NCBI GenBank assembly: GCA_027924585.1
Contig: BSBM01000260.1
Coordinates: forward strand, 17,304,468 to 17,368,467
Length of the DNA stretch: 64,000 bases
DNA from: Larix kaempferi
Lineage: Eukaryota; Streptophyta; Pinopsida; Pinales; Pinaceae
Direction of reading: 5' to 3'
Both the position numbers and the translations under genes were made by a program. Below, in pieces: positions 20,870 to 35,348 of this stretch. Position 1 is the stretch's first letter, and each line of letters opens with the position of its first letter. The notes under the pieces are model-generated. The model had not been told where the DNA came from. It ran no database searches and saw only the letters and a program-made list of their open reading frames with translations.

Positions 20870-22648
20870 ATGAGCAATTTGAATGCTTCTTCTTCTCTTT
20901 CTCCTATGATCCTCACTCCCTTCAATTACTTCGAATGGAAGAGTGATATGAGATTACACTTGTGGACTAGACACCTAAATAGAATGGTATTTGAAAAAGA
21001 TGCCATACCACATACAGCTGTAGAAAGAATCAAGCATCTAAATAAAATGGATGAAGATTTTGGTTTCATATGTCTTCACATGTCTAAAGATCTTTTGTTT
21101 CATATTGAAGGATTGAAGTCTCCAAGTGAGTTATGGACTAAATTGGAGAGTCTTTTTGGCAAACAAGATGGGCTAAGAGGCCATACTCTTGAAAATGAAT
21201 TGGTTTCCCTACAACCTAGCAATTTCGAGAGCATTCAAGCATTCTTCTCAAAATTTAAGAATTTGGTTTTATAATGCAAGCATTGTGGCATCACTAAAAG
21301 TGATGAGCAATTGGTGCTCTCCTTTTTGAGCAAACTTGGATCTCAATTTTCTGTCTTTGTATCTACTTTCCATTCTGGGCAAATGTCAATCCCTGGATGG
21401 AAGTTTCCTACCTTAGAAGTCTTCATTCAAGCCCTCATTCAAGAAGAGGACAAATTGTTTCAAATGGGTGCCATAAACACCTCCAAAGATCTATCTCTTC
21501 TAGCTGGTGAAGCAAGTGGAGCGAATGCAAAAGAGAGGCAAAAATACAAAGACAAGAAGCCATCAAAATCCAAGAATGACAAACAAAAGAGACCAAATTG
21601 TTCCTACTGCAAGAGAGGAAACCATCCTGAGAAAGCTTGCATGCACAAGAAAATTGATCTTCTAACCAAGCTTCTTGAACAAAACAAAATTGTTGTTCCA
21701 AAAGAAGCAAAGATGTCTGATTCTGGAAGTGGATTTGATAATTTCCATGCATTGATGGCTGGTTTTTCAAAGTCAAAATCCCTCCTCATAGATTCTAGAG
21801 CCTCCAACCACATGGTTTCCTCTAAAGAATCCTTTTCCTCTTTGGATCTCCAAGATGGGCCTACCATTCACATGGGAGACAACTCTCAGATTTCTACCAA
21901 AGGATTGGGTACAGTTCATATGGAGCATGGTAAGTTCAATTTTTTTTTATTTGTTCCTTCTCTAATAGCTAATTTGTTGTCAATATATCAAATGACTCAT
22001 ACAGGATCACCAAAGCAAGTAATTTTCGGTCCAAACATAGTAGAGATTACAGAAATCTCCACTGGAAAGGTTATAGCGAATGGGATTGCTAATCATGCCT
22101 CAAAGGCATATGAGTTCTCACACTTCATGCCTTTCTCTCTGACTATTCCTTCAAATTCTGATGAAGATCACAGTGACTCCTCTTCTAATGAAGAAGAAGA
22201 TCAAGATTTTGATGTTGAGATCATGGTTCAAGAAGATTTAGATCCAGAACCAACACCTATTCTCAGTCCAGATTCAAGGTCAATATGGGCTCACACAGTC
22301 CTTGCTACTACTGAGAACACAGTTGATGACTTACATGTTCACAAAACTACTAGACTTCAGCATCATGCCAACCTTGCATTATTCCATCCACCTATCCATG
22401 AGAGATGCAGCATGATGATGGGGTTCTCTCTTCCATTTCTTGGAAAGACTCCTCATGTTCCATTCGCTCCAGTTACAAAAAGAGTTCCTGAAAGACTTGC
22501 TTCGTCCAACACATTCTCTACACAGTGGAAGGCATATCAAGAGACTAGATCCAAATCTAGCTCCTACTTTGGCTTCCTACAGGGGATCAGCTTGCCAAGT
22601 CTTTTGCAAAAGTTTTCACTGATGAAAGCTTCTTTATTTTCTGCATAG
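20870..22648 (+). pseudogene. gag: copia gag-protease frame, broken (unit 2)
   Basis: Identical translation to unit 1, with the in-frame TAA at 21272-21274, the zinc knuckle at 21599-21640 and the D-S-R-A protease motif at 21791-21802. Confidence 0.9.
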
Positions 22649-22653
22649 TATGA
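22454..22653 (+). pseudogene. copia RNase H C-terminal remnant (unit 2)
   Basis: Same two-frame tail as in unit 1, ending TGA at 22651-22653. Confidence 0.75.
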
Positions 22654-22811
22654 TGGTTCTTTGAGTTATTAACTATTCTTTTGAGGGGGGGTATTTTTCC
22701 CATGAGGTTTTCCCCATTTCCTTGGTTTATGGACAGTTCTTTATTTCTTCTATCATTTCTTTGATTGTATGGGTGACCTTTGGTCCTAGTTACTAGGGCC
22801 CAAGATGGATT

Positions 22812-22820
22812 AAGGGGGGG
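22812..22820 (+). other. Polypurine tract (unit 2)
   Basis: AAGGGGGGG immediately before the 3' LTR. Confidence 0.85.
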
Positions 22821-23578
22821 TGTTAGGATATTCCTATACTCCATCCTAGTCCTTCTAGCATTTCTGTCATTTTCATTTTCAGTCATGCATGCAAAATTAG
22901 GGTTTGCATGCATCCTAGTCATTAGTACCAGCACCTAGCCCTCAGTAAACTAGCCCCTGGAGCTTCCTTCAGATCAGTTTTATCTCTCCTAGAGCTTAGT
23001 GCACCCTCCTTTCACTTACTGCATGAGAAGGGCACCTTTCTTCACCTACCAGTCCAGTTTAGTTCAATTATCTTCAGTTCTTTCCTTGATTTAAGGATTA
23101 ACTGACTCCTAACTGACCTTATCACTCCGATGGACCTCGAGTGTGACTAGATAGCCTATTCTGACTCCAGTTAGCTCCATCTGCGCCCTCCACTGAGCCT
23201 CCTTCACTACATTAGTGCTTCCATGTGCCAGTTACACCAACCACACTCAGTTAGACTCCCGGTTGACCATTACTTGTGCATTGATGACTTCATTGATGAT
23301 GAGTTGGACTCCTAGTTATGACTTGATGACTCTCCACTGATTATGGATCTGTGCATGAAGGCTAATTCGAATTACACCTAGTGAATTCGAATCCTCATCC
23401 TCAGCATTTATATTTACCAGTTTACTATTCAGATTAATGTAACATGTGTAATTATTCTGCCTCTATCAGAGATCCTTTGGATCTATGTTCTATTGCTTCT
23501 CTCTTCTTCTATTATTCCTAAATTCTTTCATTGTGAGGTTTACATCATCTCTTTGGATCTTATGTGGGCATTTTCACA
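22821..23578 (+). repeat. 3' LTR (unit 2)
   Basis: 758 bp. Carries C at 22943 and C at 22975, as unit 3 does; units 1 and 4 have T at both. Confidence 0.95.
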
Positions 23579-23992
23579 AGACACAGCAATCTTAAGTCTT
23601 TCATTCCACCAAGAAATAATGGTAGGATCATATATGATTCATAGTGGCACTTCTAATGTGAACCCCACTAGCAAACAACATGGTTGATGTTGATATATTC
23701 TCAACAACATTGTAGAAAGTCCTTTGACCATTTTTTTTGAGATTTTATATATATTTCTTTTATCACTCTTTTTACATTTGCAAACATTAATGATTTCCAA
23801 TCACATCGAATTCTAGAAGTTTAAAAAACATATCAACTATAATGCTCAACGTTGTTTAATTTTGTGGGTAACATATTCAAAGACCAAAGAAAATAAGCAT
23901 ACCTCCAATATTTCAAGTTGTAGATACCTTTCTTTCTCTTCCTGACATCTATCAATCTCACTGGAATCCATGTTCTTATCCATTTGTTTTAT
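23579..23992 (-). pseudogene. UTP20: UTP20 pseudogene, upstream exon parts (unit 2)
   Basis: Exon part 23652 down to 23579 and upstream exon candidate 23983 down to 23903, unchanged from unit 1. Confidence 0.65.
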
Positions 23993-25790
23993 ATTATGCA
24001 TCATTGATCACTCATAAATATTGTGGTTTGTAGTAAGATATTTTTTTACTCATTTTTTCCCAAATTCAAATTCTTATTAAATATTAAAAATGAATTGTTG
24101 GGATTGAAAATATCAGTCGAGATTGGAAAATTGAATACAATGGGCATATTTTAGAGGATGGATCCATTTATGAATTTAAAATGTAATTTAAGAAATGAAA
24201 AATGGCAATTTAACTAAAATTATATAACCAAATTCCAGTGATGATAACAAAAAACAATCCAAAGCATATAAAGTCTAACCTACTCCATGTGACTTTTCAT
24301 TAAAAAAGATAACACAAATTCCAAACTTCCATTTATAAAATCACTATACTTTGATGCTTGTGTCAAAGAAACACACATAAATTATCATTGGCGAGCACAA
24401 AATACAGATTAGGGTTTCATTGCCTCTTCTAGGATTCGATGTAATGACCTCCAATTGAGCATCATCCGATAAGTAGAAGCTCGAATCCTTCAATTGAATG
24501 ACTACAAATATCTACTAATACAAATTAAATTGCATCTAATTCTACCTTTCCTTCCTAAGCCTCAAGGACTGTATTTCTCAAAGAAAAGAAAAAACACACA
24601 CAACCTAATCTTGGAGAATATATCCCATGACAACAACAGATCTATAGGAGCCTTACTTTAGCATTGTTTTTTACAAGAAAAAAGTATGAAGTTCCTCATT
24701 CATAACACTCTCCACACTTGGATTAACATCATATATCACTCCAATCTTATAGACCACAAACATGAGCAAGGAACTCCAAAACATGTTAATAGGTTGTTCC
24801 TCATGCACAAAGTGGGTTGTTAAAGCATGCACCTTTCTTCTAACTACTTTATTTGTCTAGTATTTTGTTAGGTTAGTTTACAAAGGGTGGAGTTTCTTCC
24901 ACTATCATTAATGCATGTCATTCACATGAAGATACATGGCAAGAAAAAATATCCTTAATATCTAGCCTAGAAATATTAATATCATCATTTAATATTCTAT
25001 ATCTAGTCTAGAAATATTTTCTTTGATAATTTGAAAATGAAATTTGATAAAAATATATTCTTAAGGTGTATTTTGGCATTGATTTATTTATATACTATAG
25101 ATCCCTTCAAAATTTTAGTATGATGTCTTCAAACAAAAAATTATACAAGAAAAGAGGTTTAGAGGAAATGTTGTTAGGAAATAGCATATTCTACTAATTC
25201 AATTATTTACCTCATCAAATCGTGTGATTTTATCTTCAAACATTAATGTACTAACACAATAATAAACATATCTATACATACATGCATACACACGTATATA
25301 AACAAAAAAAAATACCTTCTAAATATGAAATTAAATTACATAGATATTGACTTACTACTTATATATACTATCTTAGTTAAATCCTTCTCTTACTTATCAT
25401 TGGTTAAGTGTTTATTCCTTAAAAAAAAAAAAAAAAACATGTTAACCAATCCAATAAATATTATACCATTATACCTCAGTGATTCAGTTTAAGAAAACAT
25501 ATTAACCAATCCAATAAATATCATATCTCAATGTAGATAAATGTTGATTTTCAATGTTGTTAGTTTCATGCATTTGCAAAACCTATTTCCAATGTAGATA
25601 AATGTTGATTGTCAATGTTGTTAGGAATGATTTTGTATGTAATTTCAAAAACTATTTAGGTTGTAATACCATAAGTATATTTTGATGGTAATTAATTAAA
25701 GAAGACCAATCAAATAAATGTTGTTAGAATTGTGATAACAATAACTTATACAATTTTTATGGTAAAAACCAAATTTACCTGGATGGTTAA
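23993..25790. other. AT-rich spacer (unit 2)
   Basis: As in unit 1. G at 24102 (A in units 1 and 4) and a poly-A run one base longer near 25420. Confidence 0.7.
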
Positions 25791-26057
25791 TATAGAATAT
25801 GGAATACCTTGCCTAGAGGTAGAGAACATTGGACAATAGTGAAAAAGGTGCCTGCAATAGTGAAAAGGGTTCTTCTTGCAGCAGTTTGTGGACATGTTGC
25901 AAGTGATTTAGACAAAATGAGATCTACTTCAGGTTATGTCTATTTGTTAGATGTCAAAGGTTCAAGAAATTGTGGCTTTATCCACTACTCACATATAATA
26001 TATAGTTATTTCACATGCATTCAAGGAGGTAATTTTAAAGGGTTAGAGAAGTTATGA
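25791..26057 (+). pseudogene. Second copia RNase H remnant (unit 2)
   Basis: Same translation as unit 1, including the DLDKMRSTSGYV block. Confidence 0.75.
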
Positions 26058-28845
26058 TGGTGTTTGGTTTCTCTTGGCTTGAGGAAAAGGTGATGAATAG
26101 AAAAATTTATGGTAAAATCCAAATTTAAGAATACCCATATCTTACTGGGTGGATGTTTCCTTGAATTATTGTCATGGTTTTATCACGTAATGTCAAGGTT
26201 TTACCATGTAAAATCTATGTTTTTTTTATTGCCATTGTGTTATCTTGCTTTCTCATTCTATTATTCCTTCCGTGCAATTTTTTGTTGTTGTGAGCTCACT
26301 TTAACTCAACCAATGTTGTGTATCAGCTTTCATCCAATAATGATAGTGTCAGATAAATGTTGTGTGTCAGCTTTCAGTTTTCATGCATATCCAATAGCTG
26401 ATATTATTAGTTTTCATGCATATCCAAGTTTTCATGTAAACACATGCAATAAAAGGAATGCTTATTTGTTTTTAAGCAATGGGAAATGATAATGATAATA
26501 TATCTTAGTTTTGTTACAGCCACTCTGCACGGCTATTGGATTGCAGAATTATACGCATAAGAATAACAAAATCCATGAATGCCTTCATGTTAACATAAAT
26601 TTATATTATATTTAAGTAAAAACGACAGCATCTTGCTTCACAATATTAATTGTACTGTGGGTGTCACAATTTGGAGGTAGACAGAGTCTGATAAATCAAA
26701 TCTTTTCTTAAATTTTTTCCAGATGGAGACTTCAGAATTGAAGTGACAAATTTGCTACTCGACATATCTTATTGTATGCTGAAACCTACGTTTAAGTATA
26801 ACAGAGAATCACTCTCATAAGTTAGTGGATCGCCAAGAAGAGAAACCAAATCTTTAGGTTGGAAGTGGGTGAGGAACAAACAAAATTTGGTATTGCTCTC
26901 TATTTACTTGTTTTGCAACAAGTTTATTACATATTTTCACATAGATTGCTATCAGAATTTCTCACAACAAATGACATTGGTATTTGACCCACTGCTTCTT
27001 GATCAAGATACCTAAGACAAAGAATTGCATGCTTAAATGAATTAGAAAGTATGAAAAAAAATCTAGTGTGCAAACGAAGGAGGAGATTAAGTATTGTTAT
27101 ATAGAGTCTATGATATCTTAGCTATCACTTAAAAAATATTTATTAGCTCAAGACATAGTAAATCCAGCTATATGTATAGTTAACGCTCCATGTGCAATGT
27201 TAAAATACCGGCGTTGAATCCCAAAGCTCCAATGTCCATGGTTCTGGTATCCTTTTAATAAATTGGTGTAACAACGAATGGAGAGATTGGGGTACCTCTT
27301 CAAATTCATATATTTAAAAATCAACGTGCTACAGTCCTCAAATCTGGTTTGTTTGAATACATTGATCTTTGTTTTGTTCACCTATGCGACTACAATAGTG
27401 TATCGATTTGACGTCCTGTATTCCCTTTGCAGCGGACTATTGGACTCTTTAACAATTGTCCCTGATTACTTCCCATGGCTGCCCACGTTGTTGAAGTTCC
27501 TGATTGGGTAGATAATGGTAGTCCTGCAACTTTCATTTGATTAGTCCGTTGAGAATGCTCCTGCTTTCTCCAGAGTAGTCAATGATTACTTTATTTGCGA
27601 TTGCTTTCTCGTTATTGTTGAGTTCAGATATTTTATTGAAACACATTTGCTTAGCATGCTTTCCAAAACAAAGAGCCTTGCATACATTACATTTCTTTTA
27701 TCACCCGATTTGTGTCTAACACAGTCTAGCCTCATGCTGCGTGAAATGCCAACTTCCCATTAATCCCGTAAAGCTCGAACTCAAGAGAATTGAAATACTT
27801 GGATGGTTGTCGATACAATTCTGGAACCTCGACAATTGAGATGATTTCTAGTTCTTTACACCGGTTTATGATCGAGAATATGTATGCAAAAAGATGCAGC
27901 AACTTCAAGGTTCAGTGCTATGTGATCTAGCCAGCCCCGACTGCTCCAAACAATCTAAAACTCATTAAATTGTTGATTATAATCGCCGTGACAGCAAGAT
28001 ACCAACCAAATGATTCAAAGCACCTGAAATTTGATCAAAAGGGTGTTGAAGTCATCATTTTTAAATATAGGAAATCCAGTCGAAGGTCTAGCTAAAGCTG
28101 TGTCGGGCATAGGATAATTTTTTTTTAATTATGGGAACATCAATCTTTCAAAGGTATATCCAACAGCCAGCAAGTCAGATATACCAGAAATTTGTGATTC
28201 GGCAGGGGCCGAGAAGTCTTGAGACCCTTTATCTCAGGGGTCGCCTATCCTTGAAGCCTTGTCACAACTAGCCAATGAGCAACCCTACCCGATCACTCTA
28301 CCTCATAGTATGGCATTTAATACTGTTGCGGGATGAATATAAACAGTTGGATTAATCGTTAAATCAGATCCAACCGCTCGCATCTACCCCACTGCATCAT
28401 TAAAATACTAAGATTCAGTCATCGGTCAAATCATTGATGGAGTAGTGGGAGCAGGGTCCGGCCTTACGCCTTCGTCAGCCAGGCAACAACAGTTTTAGCG
28501 ATGGAAACATGTGGCAAGTTTTTATTTGTTAGATGTACTACGAAATGGAATAGTGCGTTTGAAACCCAACCTCATATAGAAAAACACTTACGGCATACGT
28601 ATATAACCTTCGAAATGTTTCCCTCGAGTTAACGCTTTAATTTCTTCTTAGACACTTGCTTTAAAAAAATAAAAGATGAGTCATCATGAGAATAGAACAT
28701 GTCTTATTAACAAATATGATTCTAAATATGTAATCTCAAAGATGAGTTATTATGGTCTCATGAGTGTAGATCAAGTGGCGATAAAGTGCATTATTAAGGT
28801 AATCTTTGTGACATCATATGAACCCCACTTCAATTGTCGATTTCC
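26058..28845. other. Spacer without recognised gene (unit 2)
   Basis: No difference from unit 1 noticed; same unrecognised exon-like islands. Confidence 0.55.
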
Positions 28846-28923
28846 TATATACGCCGATCGGCGTATATAAGCCATATTATTAATATTAATATGGCTTGCT
28901 AGTTGACGGTCGGCCTGCCGGGA
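28846..28923. repeat. Hairpin module, copy A (unit 2)
   Basis: 24-bp palindrome at 28846-28869 and 11-bp stem at 28869-28897, both perfect. Confidence 0.85.
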
Positions 28924-28932
28924 ATAATTTAT

Positions 28933-30982
28933 CAGTTTTAATTATTATTTATTAAATTATTTATTATAAAAAAATATTATTATTATTACAAAGGTTAATA
29001 GTATAATTATTATTAATATTATTATTATAATGATTTCTATTAAAATAATAATTATTATTGTTATTATAATTTAAACAATACAACGCAATGTGGCATATGC
29101 TTTAATAATAATAATAATATATTATTATTATTATTATATTATTATTATTATTATTAAAGTTGTGAATTCTCATTATAAATTATTTTATAAATATAATAAA
29201 ATAATAAATAAGAACCACATTTTTTAATGTGGTTAGATCAATCGGAAAATATCAATCACATAAAAAAATGTGGTTGTTGCTAGTGGCCAATCGACCCACC
29301 CAAGAAATAACTAAATTAAAATAATTAATAATAATATTTCAAAATTAAAATAAAAATAAATACATTGAGTTAAAAAAAATATTAAAAAATATTAAAACAT
29401 ATTAAATATTAAATAAAATAAAATAAATAATTTAATTTAATTTAACTTAACTTAACTTAATTTAATTTAATTACTTTAATTTAATTTAACTTAATTTAAT
29501 TTAATTTTTAATATGGTTTAATATGTTTTATTTAATTTAATTTTTAATATGTTTTAAAGATTTAATTTAATTTAACTTAACTTAACTTAAAACATATTAA
29601 AAATTAAATTTTCATAAAACATAATAAATTAAAAATTAAAAATTAAATTAAATTTAACCATAAAACATTATAAACTAAAAATTAAATTAAGTTATGTTTT
29701 ATGGTTAACCATAAAACATAATAAATTAAATTTAACTTAACTTAATTAAAACATATTAAAAATTAAATTAAATAAAAGATATTAAACCATATTAATTTAA
29801 TTTAATTTTTAATATGGTTTAATATGTTTTATTTAATTTAATTTTTAATGTGTTTTAATTATTTAATTTAATTTAACTTAACTTAATTTAATTTAATTGT
29901 ATTTAATTTAATTTAATTTGTCTAAATAAAATAAAATAAATTTAATTTAATTTAAAAAATTAAATTAAATCATTAAAACATATTAAAAAATAAATTAAAT
30001 TAAACATATTAAATCATATTAAAAATTAAATTAAAATTAAATTAAATTAAGTTAAATTTAAATTAAATTAAAGTATTTAAATTAAAGTAAATTAAATTAA
30101 GTGAAATTAATTTAATTAATTTAATTTAAAATAATTATATTAAATCAAATTAAATTAATTAAATTATGATGAGTGATATGTTTGATTTAATAATATAAGT
30201 AAAAATGAACGAATATAAGTAAAAATGGCAATGAAAAATAAAGTGAAGTAAATTAAATAAATAAAAGGGAAGTAAATTAAATAAAGTAAAAAAAAAAAAA
30301 AAAGTCAAATGAAAAATTTAAAAGAAAAAGTGGAAATAAATAGAGTCAAATAAAGAATTAAAATAGAATAAAAAATACAAATAAACCAGTGGAAACAAAA
30401 TAAAATTAAAATAAAGGAAATTAAAAAAAGAAAAGCAAATAAAAGCAAAGTAAAAAACCAAAGTAAATAAATAGAGTAAAATAAAGAAGTAAAAGAAAAT
30501 TAATAAATAAATATAAATGAAAAATAAATAAATAAATGAAAAATAAAATAAATGAAATAAAAAAAATTAATAAAAATGTTATTTGGAAATAAAAATGAAA
30601 AGAATTACATATTAAGTTAAAACAAATTAAATAAACATATTAAAACATATTAATATTTAATTTAAATTAAATATAAATATAAATATTAAAACATATTAAA
30701 AATTAAATTAAATTAAATAAAAATATGATAACATATCAAAAATTAAATTTAAATTAAATTAAATTAAGTTAAGTTAAATTAAATTACTTAATTAAATTAA
30801 AATAAAATAAATTAAATTAAAAATATTAAAATATATTAGAAATTAAATTAAATTAATTAAAATAAACTCAATTAATTTAAATTGAATAAAAATATTACAA
30901 CATATTTATCGTATTAAAAACTAAATTAAATAAAAATATTAAAACATATTAAAAATTTAATTTAATTAATTATTTAATTTAG
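28933..30982. repeat. AT-rich pentamer and AAT tract (unit 2)
   Basis: One extra T in an AAT run near 29325; otherwise as unit 1. Confidence 0.9.
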
Positions 30983-33900
30983 TTGGCCAACCATGGTTAT
31001 TCATGGTTGGGTAACTTCAATTCATGAGTAAATTCAATACAACCCTCACTTCAATCTTGACTTCAATCCAAGTTTGTCTAAAGGTTTACTTCATCCAAGA
31101 TTGACTTCAATCCTAGAGTTGCTTCAAGTCAAAGTAGACTTTAATCCATGGTTGAATTAAATACAAGGTTGACTTCAATCCATTGTTGAGTTCAATCCAA
31201 AGTACATTTTGTACCATGGTTGAATTCATCCCGTAATTAATATTAATATTAATGACTTCAATCCATTGCTGACTTTAAACCGTGGTTGACTTCAATCCAT
31301 GGTTAACCATGGTTATTCAGGGGTTGAACATGGTTTATTATGGTCGACCATTGTTGACTATGGTTATTCATGGTTGCCTATGGTGAATGATGGATGACCA
31401 TGCTTGACTATGGTTGACCCTATGACTGACTATTGTAAACCCTTTGGTTGAATATTTTTTACTATTATTAACCAACTATGAATGACCTTAGTTGAATATG
31501 GTTGACTATGGTTAACCATAGTTATTCAGGGTTGAAAATGGTTTATTATGGCTGACTATTGTTGACTATGGTTATTCATGGTTGACTATGGTGAATGATT
31601 GATGACCATGCTTGACTATGGTCAACCAATAGAACAATAATAACCAATGGTCAATCAATAGCCAACCATGGTCAACTATTGGTTGACCATTGGTCATCCA
31701 ATTTGGTCAACCAATAGAACAATAATAACCAATGGTCAATCAATAGCCAACCATGGTCAACTATTGGTTGACCATTGGTCAACCATGGTCCACCAATGGT
31801 TGACCATGGTTGTCCAATGGTCAACCAATGGTCCACCATTGGTAAACCAATTTCAACCAATGGTCAACCATGGTAAAGCATTAGTTGACTATGGTTGACA
31901 TTAGTTCACCATGGATGACTATGGTTGACATTAGTATACCATTGGTTGACTATTGGTTCACCATGATTGACTATTGCTTGACCAATGGTGGGCAATTGGT
32001 TGGCCATTGGTTATGGTTTACGGTTGGTTGACTAATGCCTAACTATTTGCTGACCATGGTTGATTTTTGGTTGGCCAAGGTTGACTTTGGAAGACCATGG
32101 CTGAATATGGTTGGCCATCATTGACCTTGGAAGACCATGGTTGACTATCGTTGACTTTGGCTAACCCTAGTTGACTTTGGTAGACTTTTGGTTCATCGTG
32201 GTTGAATTTGGTTGTGGTCAACAAAAGTCACCCATGGTCAGCCAAAGTCAAACATAATCAACCAAAGTCAACTATGGTGAAGTAATGTCAACCATAGTCA
32301 ACCAAAGTCAACCATCATCAACTTCAGTAAACTAAAGTCAACCAAAGTCAAATGGTCAATTAAAGTCAACCATGGTAAACTAAGGTGTACCAAAGTCAAC
32401 CATGGTTAAAGTCAAATATAGTTATGGTTGACCATGGTTGAATATTGTTGAATTTGGTCAAATATGGTTGATAATGGTTGACTTTGTTTGACTATTGTTA
32501 ACTTTGATTGACCATGGTCGACTTTGGTTGACATTGGTTGACCATGGTTGACTATGGTAGACTATGGTTGGATTTGGTTGACCATGGTTTACTCTGGTTG
32601 ATCGTGGTTGACTTTGGTGACGATGGTTGACTGTGGTTGAATATGGTTGAATACGGTTGACTTTGTTTGACTCTTGTCAACCTTTGTTAACCATGGTCAA
32701 CTAAAGGAAACCATGATCATCCAAGTTAAACCATGATTAGCTCAAGTCAACCATGATCAATCAATGTTAGCAAAAGTTGACCATGGTAAACCAAAGTTAA
32801 CCATAGTCAACAATGGTCAACCAAAGTCAACGATGCTTAACCAAAGTCAACCATGGCCAACCAAAGTCAACCATGGTCAACTTAAGCCAACCATAGTAAA
32901 CTAAAAGCAACCATGGTCAACTAAAGTCTACCAAAGTCAACTATAGTTATGGTTGACCATGGTTGAATATTGTTGAATTTGGTCGAATATGGTTGATTAT
33001 GGTTGACTTTGTTTCACTATGGTTAACTTTGATTGACCATGGTTTCCATTGGTTGACCATGGTTGACTATGGTAGACAATGGTTAGATCTGGTTGACTTT
33101 GGTTGACTTTTAGTTTAGTGTGGTTGACATTGGTTGATGATGGTGACTATGGTTGACTTTGTTTTATTATTATTAACCTTTGTTAACCATGGTTGACTTT
33201 TATTAACCATGGTTCAGAATGGTTGTCGTTCATTGACAATTGTTTAGTTTGGTTGACTTTGGTTGGCCATGGTTGACTTTCGCTAACCATGGTTGACAAT
33301 AATTACCTATGGTTGGCTTTGGTTGACAAATGGATGAATTTGGTTGAGTATGGTCGACCATGGTTAACTATGGTGGACCATTGTTGACTTTGGTTGACCT
33401 TGGTTTAGTTTGGTTTATCTTTGTTAACTTTGGTGGACCATGTTTGACTTTGGTTGAATTTTGGTTGGCCATAGATAACTTTGGAAGACTATGGTTGACT
33501 ATCGTTTACTTTGGTTGACTTTGGCTAGGTATGGTTGACTTCGAACAACCATGGTTGACTTTGGTAGACTTTTGGTTGACCATGGTTGACTTTGGTTGTG
33601 GTCAACCATGATGAAGCATAGTGAACAATTATCAACCATAGTTAGCCATGGTAAAAAAAAATAACCCTTGTCAACCAAAGTCAACCATAGTCAACCATAA
33701 TCAACCAATGTCAACCATGGTCACCCAAAGTCAACCATGCTCAATCAAAGTCAACCATGTTTGACTTCGGTTTACTATGGTTGAGTTTGGTTGAACTTTG
33801 GTTGACCATGGTTGACTTTTGTTTACCATGGTTAACTTTGGTAGACCACGACTAACTATGGATGACTTTGGTTGAGCATTGTTGACTTTGTTTGACCACA

Positions 33901-34229
33901 ATTGACTATGGTTAACTTTGGTTTACCATAGTTGACTTTCATTGATCATAGTTTACTTTAATTGATGATGGTTGAATTTGGATGATCATGGTTGACTTTG
34001 GTTGACCGTGGTTGGCTTTGGTTGACATGGTTGACTTTGGATGATCATGGTTGATTTTGGTTGGCTATGGTTGACTTTGTTTACCATAAGTAACTTTGGT
34101 TGACCATGGTTGACTTTAGGTTGAATTTGGTTGACTATTATTGACATTGGTTCTCCATGGTTGACTGTGGTTGACTTTTGGTTGGCCATGGTTGAGATTG
34201 GTTGACTTTTGATTGGCCATTGTTGAGAC
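30983..34229. repeat. TTGAC decamer satellite (unit 2)
   Basis: One extra G at about 31321 relative to units 1 and 3; same internal duplications and orientation blocks. Confidence 0.93.
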
Positions 34230-34286
34230 CTATGTTTAGGTTTCTTTAGATTGTTCAGTATTAAAATGAAAATCACTTTTAGCATT

Positions 34287-34454
34287 CTAAATGAGGAAAT
34301 CCTTCACTCTACCAACAATGGTGATATCAATGATCGATATTCCCTTCTCTGCATAGTACTTCCATTCTGCTGAAGTGTTGTAATCCTTATGCCTTCCATA
34401 AATTTTCCTAGTGTTTCCAATTGCATCTACACTCCTCTCCTGTATAAATCTATG
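34287..34454 (-). CDS. Unrecognised 55-codon open segment (unit 2)
   Basis: Identical to the unit 1 copy; no ATG near its 5' end, family unknown. Confidence 0.3.
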   Translation of the reverse strand, partial: HRFIQERSVDAIGNTRKIYGRHKDYNTSAEWKYYAEKGISIIDITIVGRVKDFLI

Positions 34455-34889
34455 TTAGCACCTCAACAACCCACCTAAAATTCTTAGGATTCTTACGATA
34501 TGTCAGGGGTTCCCATTCCAAAAATTTGTAAATAATATTGCATTTTTCTAATTTGTTTGCATTGCTCTATTTTTGGTTGCATGTTTGACTCCTTGGATTA
34601 TCTTTTATGATGTGATTTTGTGGTTTCCTTGATTTGAATAGATTTTTCAACTTTTAATCTTTTTATTCTATAACTCGGCTTTCATAAGATTATGATTTGG
34701 GTGTTTGAGTGTCATTTGCATTTTTTGGGGGCTTTTTGGTTGCTTAATGACATTAATTTGCATGTTTTTCATTGAGCTTATTCAAGTTCATTTCATGTTT
34801 TGGATTGCTTAAATTGGATTGACTTAGTGTTTCAATAGTGTCATCAAGATTTTAAGTATTCAAAACATAAATGAATTTATGAGTACTCT
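34455..34889. other. T-rich spacer (unit 2)
   Basis: Nothing recognised. Confidence 0.6.
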
Positions 34890-35020
34890 CGTGGATCAAC
34901 ATTATTTTATGTCTCACCATATATCAACCATTGCCACACATTTAAATGTGGTTGATATACACTGATCCACGCATATAAGCCATATTAATTATTAAGATGG
35001 CTTGTTAGTTGATAGTCGAC
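34890..35020. repeat. Hairpin module, copy B (unit 2)
   Basis: All stems intact as in unit 1. Confidence 0.85.
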
Positions 35021-35287
35021 CCGCAGCTAATATTTAGTGAGTTTTAAAATTAATATTATGGTTATGAAAATAATAATAATAATAATAATAAGTATTACTA
35101 TTTTAAATATATATATTTTTAAATATGTTATAAAATAGTTATTTTATAATTTTAATTAATAAATTATAAATAATTTATAGTATTAATTAATTATTTAATA
35201 ACAAATATTAATTTAATTATTTTATAAAAATAATTACTCTATAATTATGTTTAATAATAATTAAATATTTTGTAATAATACTTATTT

Positions 35288-35306
35288 AATAATAATAATA
35301 ATAATA

Positions 35307-35345
<39 letters not shown>
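35288..35345. repeat. AAT/ATT inverted microsatellite (unit 2)
   Basis: AAT x7 followed by 37 bases of ATT repeat: total 58 against 55 in unit 1, but the strand switch has moved 12 bases to the left. Confidence 0.9.

Positions 35346-35348
<3 letters not shown>

Larger units (their letters stand above)
19991..23578 (+). mobile_element. Internally deleted copia element (unit 2)
   Basis: Same insertion site and 5-bp flanks as unit 1, so it was copied with the unit and not inserted separately. Confidence 0.95.
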